Assembly: GCA_015680685.1 (NCBI GenBank)
Contig: MNCI01005014.1
Location: forward strand, 7,703 to 71,702
Length of the DNA stretch: 64,000 bases
Source of the DNA: Gnetum montanum
Taxonomy: Eukaryota; Streptophyta; Gnetopsida; Gnetales; Gnetaceae
Direction of reading: 5' to 3'
A program made the position numbers and the translations under genes. Within the stretch, counting starts at the first letter, position 1; each line of letters starts with the position of its first letter. Below are positions 1 to 9,839 of the stretch, one piece after another. A model generated the notes under the pieces. The model was given only the letters and a program-made list of their open reading frames with translations, was not told where the DNA came from and made no database searches.

Positions 1-2
1 TG

Positions 3-766
3 TGTATAGACTTTAGGTTATTAAACATGGTAACATTTAAAGATCATTTTCCATTGCCATTCATTGACCAAGTCTTAGATAACATTGCAGGGCATTGTTA
101 TTATAGTTTTCTGGATGGTTATAGTGGGTACAATCAAATTCAAATAGCACTAGAAGACCAAGCCAAAACTACATTCACAAGTCCTTGGGGGACATTTGCA
201 TATAGGTAAATGTCGTTTGGCTTGTGCAATGCTCCAACAATATTTCAACATTGGGTTCTTAGTATATTTTAGCTACAAATAGGGAATGGTGTGGAAGTTT
301 TTATGGATGATTTCTCCACCTACAAAGTGAACTTTGAACAAGCATTAGACCAATTAGATCAAGTGCTGAAACGATGTGCTGAAACCAACCTAAGGATCAA
401 TTGGCAAAAAAGTGACTTAATGGTCCAAGAGGGCATTGTATTAGGGCATAAAATTTCACAAACAGGGATAGAGGTAGATCCTAAAAAAATTAAATTCATC
501 TAAGGAATCACTCATCAACCTAAAACTATAAAAGATGTCCGATCATTCCTTGGACATACTGGCTATTATAGATGTTTCATCAAGAAATTTTTGAAGATTG
601 CAAAATCATTGGTAGAATTAACGAAAAAGGATGTACCCTTTGAATGGACCAAGGAATGTGAGTTAGCTTTCCTAACCTTGAAGAAAAAGCTCATAGAAAC
701 ACCCATTCTACAAGCTCCTGACTAGTCCAGACTATTCCATATAATGACTGATGTGTCCAATTTTGC
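3..766 (+). pseudogene. Reverse transcriptase domain of element A (decayed)
   Basis: One reading frame (beginning at base 3) carries the RT palm from IDFRLLNM through FPLPFIDQVLD, FLDGYSGYNQI and MSFGLCNAP. The catalytic motif is FMDD (about 300-312), so both aspartates are intact. The thumb and connection follow with GIVLGHKIS and VRSFLGHTGYYR. In-frame stops occur near 208, 270, 501 and 722, and the frame is lost after about 766. Several of these stops fit a single C-to-T or G-to-A change. The protein would copy element RNA into cDNA. Identity is certain at family level, and the Athila/Tat assignment follows from motif wording. Confidence 0.92.
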
Positions 767-1140
767 TTAGGAGTTGTGCTTACACAATTAGATGACCAAA
801 AACATCCCTATTACATTCACTATGCAAGTCGAAGCATTGCTGATGCACAACTCAACTATATCACAATAGAAAAAGAGTTAATGGTCATGGTGTTTGCACT
901 AGAGAAATTTAGGCACAATGTATTAGGCTATAAGGTATTTGTACACATAGATCATAGTGTGATTCGGTTCTTTATGAATAAAAAAAATGGTAAGCCCTTG
1001 CATTGTACGATGACTTGTGATCTTACAAGAGTTTGATCTCACGATAGTAGATCATAAAGGCATCAAGAATGTTGTTTTTGATCATATATCTCAGTTGCAA
1101 TGAGACAACAAAGAGGACGGATACTCAATTTCTGATCACT
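767..1140 (+). pseudogene. RNase H domain of element A (decayed)
   Basis: After a frameshift near 770 a second frame gives LTQLDDQKHPYYIHYASRSI, then IEKELMVMVFALEKFRH and YKVFVHIDHSVIRFFMN. This is the standard Ty3/gypsy RNase H block, ending in a degenerate copy of the VVADHLSRL-type tail (HISQLQ). Another frame change sits near 990, where an A run (aaaaaaatgg) interrupts the expected KPMVSP segment. The domain would remove template RNA during cDNA synthesis. Confidence 0.85.
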
Positions 1141-2470
1141 TCCTTGATGAACTCCTCTTTGCAAGTGTAATAAACAATCAATCACTCACAAATACAAATT
1201 GGTATAGTAGCATTCTTACTTATCTTCTCACACAAGAAACACCACAAGGGCTGGACATTAGAAAGAAACAACCATTTCTCCATTGAGTCAAACATTTCAT
1301 GGAAATTAATAAACACCTTTACAGGGTGTATTTTGATGGCTTGGTCCGATGGTATGTTTTCGACACAGATCAATTGCAAGTTCTCCAAGATGTTCATGAA
1401 GGTCCTTGTGGGGGTCATTATGCTGGGAGATGAACAACCATTAAAATCTTGCTTGTAGGATGTTATTGGCCTACATTATTTTGGGATGCCCATCATTTTT
1501 TCCAATCTTGTGAGTGCTACCAACGTGATGGGGGAATGACTACTAGAATGGAGGGTCCAAAACAATGGATTCAACCCTTAGAACCCTTTGACATATGGGG
1601 TTACAACAGTAGTCATACCTCAAAGAAGGGGGTACACCAATGTCTAATGGAAAAGCATACATTGTTGTTACTGTTAATTATTTTACAAAATGGATAGAAG
1701 TAGCTACCATTACTAACTGTACATCATCTACTGCTACACAATTTTTTCAACAACAAATTATAAATAGGTTTGGCATGCCTCGTGAACTTATTTCTGATAA
1801 TGGTACACATTTTACAGGTGCAACTTTTTGGAATTTGATGCAATGCTTAGGATTTAAGCATAAACTGACTACACCATATCATCCTCAAGAGAATGGTCAA
1901 GTTGAAGTCACCAATAGGGAAATCACAAAAATTTTGACATGAACCATTAGCAAATATAGGTGAGACTGGAGCACCAAATTGAATGATGCTCTTTGGGCCT
2001 ATTGCTCCACATGGAAACTCCCTATAGGCTATTCTCCCTATGAGTTAGTATACAAAAAACTTCCAATGCTTCCTATCCAAGCTGAGCTATGTACACTCTC
2101 TATAGCATGTGACCTTAACCTTGACCTCAGTCTAGCACAGAAAGAAAGGTTAATGAATCTTAACATGCTAGATGAAAACTGATTAGCCGCCCTATCATCC
2201 AATAAACTGCACAAGGCCTTCAACAAACAACATCATGAACTAAGAATTAGAAAAGTGAAATACCAACTAGGAGATAGGGTTCTTTATTGGAATCTCGCAC
2301 ATGTGCCACAATGAACTAAATTTCAAATGTTGTGGGAAGAACCTTATATCATTCATGAAAATTTTTCTTTAGGGGACATGATGATCTATAAACCTGAAAT
2401 CCTAGATAAGAAATTATTGGTCAACATCTAGCAAATCAAACCTTTTCATGAGCCCAAAATGGCTAGTACT
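1141..2470 (+). pseudogene. Integrase of element A (decayed, first catalytic Asp disrupted)
   Basis: The N-terminal HHCC zinc finger runs from about 1390 (VHEGPCGGHYAGR) through CYWPTLFWDAHHF to CECYQRDGG near 1530. The core follows. At the first catalytic position, expected as FDIWGIDFMG, the reading is FDIWGYNS followed by a frame break near 1600, so the first Asp is disrupted. The second Asp (SDNGTHF, about 1795) and the Glu (HPQENGQVE, about 1890) survive. The C-terminal part reads LWAYCSTWKLPIGYSPYELV and QIKPFHEPKMA. The product would have inserted the cDNA. Stops at about 1940 and 2182 confirm decay. Confidence 0.9.
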
Positions 2471-4440
2471 AACACTACCTCTATTGATGGATAACCCTAC
2501 TCATTATTTCGGATCTCCTCCTTCCAACTTAATCGTGAGGAAGATGGCCACCAATGCTAATGATTCTAAGCCCTCAATTTCTTTTATCTTTTTTGTTTTA
2601 CATATTTTTCATCTTTACTTGTTTTTGTTTTACACCATCATTAACATTTTTACTATTTCTTTCTCTGTTACATTTTGTTTGAATTATTCTCACTCGTTAC
2701 ATAATAAGTGCTCATGATGGTGGGTTGTACTATAATGGTGTTTATTGCTAATGTTTCATTTTTACCTTTCACTTTTAATGTTGATGCTAAGATATGGTTT
2801 CTTTTGATAAAACAGGCAATGAGTCCATGTCATCCATGCATCCATTCAACTCTATGGTATCCCTTTGTTTTGGAAATTAACTATTCCTTTTTCTAATCAA
2901 ACCTATTAATGAATTTGTGGCTTGGTATTCTCCAAACCAATGAAGGATTCAAATGGATTGAAAAGGGTGTGACTTCAAGGGGATTCGATGCATTTGTGTT
3001 GGCTATTCTTTTGGGTACTTGGATGTTTTTCATAGGTTTTCTACCATTCCACTATTGACTAATATTAGGAAGTTGAATGAATCAAATAAGTCTTTGCATG
3101 GTGTGGTTCTCACTAAAAAAAATGGTGGGAATTCAAAGCACACTCTTTAGACATAATAAAGGAACATGGGCTACAAGCACTAGTTATGGCACTGGAAAGA
3201 CATGTTACTCATGCCTGAAGGTTCTCTTTAACTAAGGTCCTTTCTCACTTCCTGCTTCTTTGGTCCTCTCTTTTTGGGATGGTGGTTGCTCTGTGGAACC
3301 ATTCTTGTTGCTTTAGGAGGATGGGTTGGTCAAGTATGTTGATGCGAGGTCACTAGATGTGGTTAGTTTTAATCTAGATTTGGATTGAATTTTATTAATT
3401 CATATTAACCACATAATACACAAGGGACTTTACACAACCTTGATTTTAGGATTCCATTCCATTTTATCTTCTCTTTTCATATTACTTCCCATATTTTACC
3501 TCATTGCTGATTTTATGATTAGTCTATATCTTGGTCAGTGCATTGTTATTCTTTGGTAAATTCTTGTAGGTGAATTCTTAAGTATTGTCTCCATATGTCA
3601 TTCCTAGAGCCTATGGAGTCTTTGGTTTGTGGATTTGTTAGGGCATAAAGGGAATGAGCCTACTTTGGGGAGGATCCACTGGCATTCCTTTTTGGTGCAA
3701 TTGTTAAGTTCTTTCCCTTAAACATATCTTGCAATCAACTATTTCTCATTTCAACCCATCCATGACATCTATTTTTGTTTTCTCTTCCCTTCTATGCATT
3801 TTTATTGGCTTCATCATTGTTATTTCTCTTATCTTCCTATTTCTATTGAAGGTTTGCTCTTAGTCATGGGGGCTTGTCACAAAATTTTCCATTCCATTAC
3901 TTATCTCACCCCTACACCTTGGATAATCATTAGTTACAAACCTCTAACCCAATATCTATCATACCCACAACCTAGCCAATGTGCTTCATATCGAGGCAAG
4001 GTATCAACTACATTATATCTTATCTATCCTTGTTAATTTGTGATTGTGTTAGGTGTGCAGATGGCGATCACATGAACAATGGACTGGGATAGGAGGGAGC
4101 ACTCAGGATGGACTGGAGCAAGAGCATTTACGCAAGGAACAAGCTTAGTCATGCGACCATGGATGAATAACGGTGTGCACATTTTTGACATCGACAGAAA
4201 TGCATCTCATTTTCTTTTTTTTCTCTCTCTCTCTTCAAGCTATCAAATGAGGATCTAGATGTCATCTATGTACATTGTTCACCATAATGGCTATGAACAC
4301 CAATGCTGTAATACATTTGTTGATCCATTCACTAGGAACTTTAAGTCTATCATTCCATATCACCATCAATTGTCATTCAGTCAATAATCCCAAACCTTCT
4401 CAATATTTTGTAAGGAACTCAAGGATGAGTTTTCATTCCA
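2471..4440 (+). other. 3' non-coding region of element A with conserved islands and xORF remnant
   Basis: No convincing coding region. The stretch starts with a T-rich tract (about 2575-2700) and then carries four short islands shared with B, C, D and E: 2816-2836 (GCAATGAGTCCATGTCATCC), about 2967-2988 (GTGACTTCAAGGGGATTC), 3194-3221 (ACATGTTACTCATGCCTGAA) and 3651-3685 (GAGCCTACTTTGGGGAGGAT). Near the end, TTAGGTGTGCAG followed by ATG at 4061 matches the splice acceptor and start of xORF in element D. The rest of xORF is missing and the sequence passes almost directly into the polypurine-proximal block. Confidence 0.65.
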
Positions 4441-4451
4441 TCATGGGGGTA
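4441..4451 (+). promoter_or_regulatory. Polypurine tract of element A
   Basis: TCATGGGGGTA lies immediately before the LTR start TGATGAG. The same tract, with the preceding GAACTCAAGGATGAGTTTTC block, occurs at the matching position in B, C and D. It would prime plus-strand DNA synthesis. Confidence 0.8.
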
Positions 4452-5298
4452 TGATGAGTCACCAGATAAGCAACCCGATATCGGACCCCCGATATCAAAT
4501 ACGTGATATCGGATTTTCCAAGCAACATCGGACACATGATGTTAGAGCCTATCTCATTGTCTATAAATAAGAGACAGGGGTGCTTGGTTTTGGATAGTAA
4601 TTTTTCATTCCTTTAGCTGAACTTTTGTAGTTTTTCTCTTCTAGAGTTGGAATTATTTCTGAGTGTCCATAGTAGGAGTCATAAAGCGAATGGATCTTTA
4701 TTTGAGCATTGTGTACCTAAGCACATCTTGTGTCTAGAAATAAAGATGAACTTTGTGATAAACGTTGCAACATTTAGAATAGCTTAACTATTGCATTTAA
4801 TGTTATTTACTGTTATTTGATGCTCTCATTAGTCAATTAATGTTATTTCTATAGAATTATTAATTATTAATGAATTAGCACACTTAGCATGACTACTTCA
4901 AGCATACGTGGAACACTTGGTAACCTAGTAATGACTAGCATTTGGTAATCCCAGTAATGTTGCACTAGTTTAGGATGTGTCTGGAGAGTGGGAACGAATG
5001 TTGGTGTTAGGATTTGATTAACATTAGAGTTACAAAAATCCATTAGTTAACTAAATATTTTCATTTTACACACTTAGGAGACCAAGATAGAAAATATAAA
5101 AAACATAAAAGATCATATACCTCAAGTTTACTTAACCATACAATTGTGCCTTATAAGTAAGATTGGGAAGATAACAACTACATAACTCATTCTTGTTCTG
5201 TGTAGGTGCATAAGCACTTAATCCTCGAAGTTCGACTGGATCATGTGTGCACGATTGTATTTGTATGGTTGGGCATAGGGATACATTTCTGCTCATCA
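4452..5298 (+). repeat. 3' LTR of element A
   Basis: About 847 bases, bounded by TGATGAGTC and CTCATCA, the same ends as the LTRs of B and D. U3 holds stacked palindromes built on CCGATATCGG (4471-4520). A TATA box, CTATAAATAA, is at 4561-4570, and AATAAAGATG, a likely poly(A) signal, is near 4739. The block around 4668-4760 (GAGTGTCCATAGTAGGAGTC onward) is shared with B and D. The five bases after the LTR, ATAAG (5299-5303), would be the target duplication; the partner is outside the window. Confidence 0.88.
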
Positions 5299-5303
5299 AT
5301 AAG

Positions 5304-6470
5304 GATGAGAAAATCAATTCATTGAGAAATTATTACCACAAAGTATATGTTTAACTTCAGAACATGAGCAACATGACCAATAAATGGTGGCTGTGGCCAT
5401 TTTAGAAATTTGGAAATTCATGTTTTTGTTATGAAATTGAGATTATTCTATTTAATATACCTAATAATGCATGGTTTAAATGGTGGAGAGATTTTGGTCA
5501 TAATCCATATTTGATGATAGAAAATTCTTCCTCTTTTGTTGAAGGTACAAATCATAATGATTATTTCTTCTATGCCAGATGAAAAATGTATACATAGATA
5601 GGTTTATTTGGATAAGCATGAGTTATTATCTATTTTCCACTATAGAAAGAAGACTTGGTGCTTGCAATCCATCAGGATTTGCTTTCTTTTAAGTAGTGTA
5701 TACAACAAACAAGTGGGATAGAAGTTACTTTTGGAAAAACAATGTGCAAGCTGATAATAGAACTTTACCTTTCATAGATGATTTATGCATCTTGAATATT
5801 CAACTTAATGGTGGACTAACATTGGAAGATTTGCAACATCCACTCCATCAAGGGTTGTTGGCAAGTCCTTATACTAGAGATTTTGATTATGATGTAGATC
5901 CATAAACTTTAGCATATATTTTGTCTTGTAATGTTAATAAAATTAGTTGCCCTTTCTATTTATGATTATCTTCTATTTGTAATACTTACACTTGTTTCAT
6001 GTGATCCTACATATGCTTAATGAATAAGGACCACATATTATCTTTTCTTTGAGGATTAATGATAAATATACATCGATCTTTACATTAGCAATAATATAAT
6101 GACATCAACTATTAAGAAAATAGTCACTTTTCCTTATGAATAATTGTTCCCTTTTGCTAATATCTTTAAGGTGCATTCACAACTAATTATAGTCATTAAG
6201 TTACACCAAAGCAAGAACCTAGCTTGCACTTGGTTCAAAAGGTTTCAATCTAGTTTCTAGTAAAGATGGTGGATGCTTTGGTTGACACATGATCCAGCCA
6301 TAATTTTCTTCAACCAAAACATTTTCTTTATGTCCAAGCTAATCTCTCTTTATTCTTAGAAATATTTATCAGATGCACTACTTATTAGATCAACCAAAAT
6401 TTAGGGAAAAAGAAAACAAAAATATATGCAATTCTTTGGTACTATTTTCATACCAAAAGCTTATTGATTA
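5304..6470. other. Unassigned region with a short open stretch
   Basis: AT-rich sequence. A + strand open stretch at 5696-5905 (69 codons) is preceded in another frame by AWFKWWRDFGHNPYLM near 5474-5520. The two look like pieces of one decayed coding sequence, but I do not recognise the family. From 5985 to 6470 I see no coding, RNA or repeat signal. Confidence 0.35.
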
Positions 6471-6474
6471 AATT

Positions 6475-7425
6475 TCTTAAATATGTCTTTGCAAAAAAAA
6501 ATAAAAATTATGATCTTGACTACTAATAAACCCAACATTCACTACATGATCTAAAAATGTCAACAGAAAGTCATAATAACCTTCAACATTTAACAATCCA
6601 ACCTTAAAATAAAGAAGAAATTTTTTTAACCATTTTAAACATTAATCATGATAAATTATGCCTAATGTTACAACATCATCAAACATACTAGCTTGTTATG
6701 AATTCCAAGTTGTGTCCAATTAATAACCTCCATAACTTCTTCCATGGTCCCAAAACCACCTAGTAATAAGAAAATGAAATTATTTTTACTACAATGGAAT
6801 ACATTAAATATTACAAAACAAAATACAAATATAGCAACTACCTAGTAAAGCAATAAAGGCATTTGAGTACTCTGTCATCATTACTTTCCTCTTTTGCATA
6901 GTGTTAACAATATGAACATTTCCAATTGTTTTACCAATGATCTATGTGTAGTAAAAATCACAAGAAAATATTTAAACTATCAGTATGATACGTACAAGTA
7001 CACTACACTAACAAAAGATCATTGTTATTGGAATAGTACCTACTCAAATGTAAGAAATTTTGGTACCACTCTATTATTGAAGATACAAAAAATAATCAAC
7101 TAAGAAATTCACACACAAAATACCTTAATAAGAATCCAAGGTCATAATCTTACCCAAGAACATTTCCTCCCCTACTAAAAACAATGTTAGCTACAACATC
7201 CATTAGCCCAATGCTTCCTCTGCCATATAGTAATTCAACATTTCTTCCAACCTTCAAACCAAAACAACTAATTTAAACAAATACAAACATATGAATTTGT
7301 TATAAATACCTTGAAAATTAGTAACAACTAACATTACCACTTCTAATCCAAGTTTTGTAGCATTTTAAAATCTTTTATGCTTGCCTAACTAACTTCCACA
7401 AAAAACATAAATTGTTATCACTCTA
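6475..7425 (-). pseudogene. LOG-like cytokinin riboside phosphoribohydrolase pseudogene
   Basis: Read on the minus strand, five short exons match the LOG family (lysine-decarboxylase-like fold), which releases active cytokinin bases from their nucleotides. Exon 1 (7338-7425) has YVFCGS; exon 2 (7154-7251) ELLYGRGSIGLMD; exon 3 (6842-6941) TMQKRKVMMTEYSNAFIALL; exon 4 (6689-6759) GFGTMEEVMEVINWTQLGIH; exon 5 (from 6602) GLLNVEGYYDFLLTFLDHVV. The introns have GT donors (GTAAGA, GTAGTT, GTATGT) and AG acceptors at the expected family positions, so this is a genomic duplicate and not a processed copy. The PGGxGTxxE motif is altered to LGGFGTMEE. A TAG at 7389-7391 and another stop about ten codons later break exon 1. 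The C-terminus degenerates after FISS. It is either a pseudogene or a gene with two sequencing errors; I favour pseudogene. Confidence 0.78.
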
Positions 7426-8349
7426 CTTATTTAGACTTGTCAACACACATCATTCACTTGACCAAAATGCATCTATCCATTTATAATCTATTGAGAGGAC
7501 TAGCTACTAGAGCATGTTCTTCCCATTGCAACAAAAATATAAAATAATGTATTACTTTCTATCACGTCTGTGGAATATGATGACTAGATGTTCTACCAGA
7601 AAAATTAGATAGATCTCATTCATAAATCTATATTAAATAAGATGAGATCATATTCAAGTAATTCCTATCTAATTTTATGTTTAGTTCATCCCTTAAGATC
7701 CTTAAATAAGATGATAAGGATAATTTCCATGATTTCCTACATTCATGCTTATCTCTCCAAATCTATTCTTGAGAGATCAAGGCCTATATAATTGTAGCAG
7801 CACATATTTATTTATAATATAGATGATATAGAGATATAGAAGTAAGAGAGTTTTACAAGAGTATGCTTGTTCTAAAAAAGTTCTTTATTTCCTTAAAGCT
7901 TAGATCATAGATCCAAGACCCTTTAGATTCTTCAATATTGTCATTATTCTCATAATGATTTCTGCTTTTTTTCAACCATGACTATATCTCATAACAAAAT
8001 ATTTGATCTTCTTCTTGAGCACAACAATAACATTGTACCAATACATTTGAAACTTCCATAATGTAACCACTTATTAGTCATGACAACATGTCCACATCAA
8101 TGACAATAATGCCACTCTATTCATGCATGCCAAAGAAAAAGCCCTCTAATAATGTTACCAATTGTTAAGGGTATGATCAATTGTAATAAAAGCATTATTG
8201 TATTGTACATATTTGTCTATCTTTTTGTACATTGCATGATAGCTTTATCCAAATATTTTAGTCTCTTCCATCCTCTGAATATATATCAAGCTACAAATTT
8301 CCCAAGGAAACTTTTGATGCAATCCTTAATGGTAGTAATGCTAGTTATA
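7426..8349. other. Intergenic sequence 5' of the LOG-like pseudogene
   Basis: AT-rich DNA with no recognisable coding domain. It lies upstream of the LOG-like locus and extends to the insertion site of element B. I cannot tell a promoter for the pseudogene from background. Confidence 0.4.
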
Positions 8350-8354
8350 AGAAC
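8350..8354. repeat. Target-site duplication (left) of element B
   Basis: AGAAC directly precedes the LTR start TGATGAG and recurs at 20111-20115 directly after the 3' LTR. A 5 bp duplication is the Ty3/gypsy norm, and the match fixes both ends of element B. Confidence 0.85.
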
Positions 8355-9220
8355 TGATGAGTTGTCATTGGTTGGCTATGTTGACGAGGCTCGTCAATGC
8401 ATTTTGACCTATATCGACGATGCCTCATTGATGCGGTGTCTATCTATCGCCTATAAATAATGCCTACCCGCTGCATTTATGGGAGTCTAGATTTCAATTG
8501 TAGCAAAGCTCTTGCATTTTTTCCATTCAAAGGTTAGAATTGTTTCCTTGAGTGCCTACAATAGGAGTCAATGAGTGTATGGATCTTTATTCAAGCATTG
8601 TTTTACCTAAGCACGATAGTATGTGCGACAATAAAGACGAGCTTTCTAATAAACCTTGTAGCACTTTGGATAGATTAGCTCTTTTTTATTTATGCATTCA
8701 ATGTTTTCAATTATTTGTTAATTATTCTCAATTATGAGATTATTAAGATAGATAGATTAAATACATAAGTATGATCACTTCAAGCGTAACATGTATTCAC
8801 TTGGTAATCCCAGCAACGTTATTGCTTGGTATGCCCAGTAGCATAACGTTTGGTCATCCAACAGTGGATATGTGGGTTTAGGACATGTACAGAAAGTGGG
8901 AATGGAAACCTATGTTAGGATTAGTTTAATAGTAGTTAGTTAATTAATTTAGATTAGTTAAGCAAATTTATTTTACCTACATTTTGAGCACCCAAAACAT
9001 AAAATACAAAATGATAAAAATTAGATGCCTCAGTTACACTTAACCATACCAATGTGCATCGCAAGTGTAATTGGGAGGACAATGATTGTTTTTAAGGCTA
9101 GATTCACTTCCTAAAGGGCTAGTGCACTGGAAACGATAAAGTCTACAGAATTCAACTGAGTCATGCATGAACGCTTCATGATTCGTATGGTTGGGTGTAG
9201 GGGTAACTTGCCGCTCATCA
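8355..9220 (+). repeat. 5' LTR of element B
   Basis: 866 bases from TGATGAGTTG to CTCATCA. U3 has the palindromic motif TTGACGAGGCTCGTCAA (about 8382-8398) and related half-sites up to about 8433. TATA box CTATAAATAA is at 8451-8460, and AATAAAGACG near 8630 is a likely poly(A) signal. U5 carries three variant copies of CTTGGTAATCCCAGCA (8809-8870). It pairs with the LTR at 19192-20110. Confidence 0.93.
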
Positions 9221-9221
9221 T

Positions 9222-9239
9222 TGGCATTGTCGCTAGTGA
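9222..9239 (+). promoter_or_regulatory. Primer-binding site of element B (tRNA-Asp type, decayed)
   Basis: TGGCATTGTCGCTAGTGA starts one base after the LTR. It matches the tRNA-Asp complement used by Athila elements (TGGCGCCGTTGCCGGGGA) at 11 of 18 positions. Six of the seven differences are C-to-T, T-to-C or G-to-A transitions. Confidence 0.75.
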
Positions 9240-9350
9240 CTTTTTTTATGAAACATGCACTATTTAGGTCTAGGTGAATATCATTAATATCATTGTATGA
9301 ACCTAAGGTCATATCATTCCCACTATACATAAATTACAAAAGCATACTAA

Positions 9351-9839
9351 CAAGTTCATTTTGTTTTACGAAATTTCTTCTTCTTCTCATATGCATGACG
9401 ATACTAAACCACTGGTCCCACAAGAATGCAAGGTGGTATACACTCATCTAGATGAGTTTGTACTAAATTTCACCTTCATCCTACATCAGGATGAATAGAT
9501 GCGATGGTGTGATATGGAGGGCAATGTTGTTTTGCCCCCTAATGGATCTGTGCCTGGAATGCTAATTAAAACCCTTAATAAGTTGGGCATAGTANCAAGT
9601 TCATTTTGTTTTACGAAATTTCTTCTTCTTCTCATATGCATGACGATACTAAACCACTGGTCCCACAAGAATGCAAGGTGGTATACACTCATCTAGATGA
9701 GTTTGTACTAAATTTCACCTTCATCCTACATCAGGATGAATAGATGCGATGGTGTGATATGGAGGGCAATGTTGTTTTGCCCCTTAATGGATATGTGCCT
9801 GGAATGCTAATTAAAACCCTTAATAAGTTGGGCATAGTA
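9351..9839 (+). repeat. 244-base tandem duplication around a single N inside gag
   Basis: 9351-9594 and 9596-9839 are nearly identical, both running from CAAGTTCATTTTG to GGGCATAGTA, with an N at 9595. Only a few bases differ (for example CCCCTAATGGATCTG against CCCTTAATGGATATG). The exact boundaries at the N indicate two contig ends that overlap but were not merged. Confidence 0.85.

Larger units (their letters stand above)
1..5298 (+). mobile_element. Element A: 3' part of an Athila/Tat-type Ty3/gypsy retrotransposon
   Basis: The window opens inside the reverse transcriptase. The order is RT, RNase H, integrase, a 2 kb non-coding region, a G-rich polypurine tract and an LTR ending in CTCATCA, which is the Ty3/gypsy order. 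Wording such as GIVLGHKIS, FMDDFSTY and NRFGMPRELISDNGTHF is typical of the plant Athila/Tat branch. Several stops and at least three frame changes make the copy dead. It lies in the same orientation as B and E. Compared with B, C, D and E it keeps the four conserved 3' islands, but its downstream xORF is reduced to the splice acceptor and start. The 5' LTR, gag and protease lie outside the window. Confidence 0.93.
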
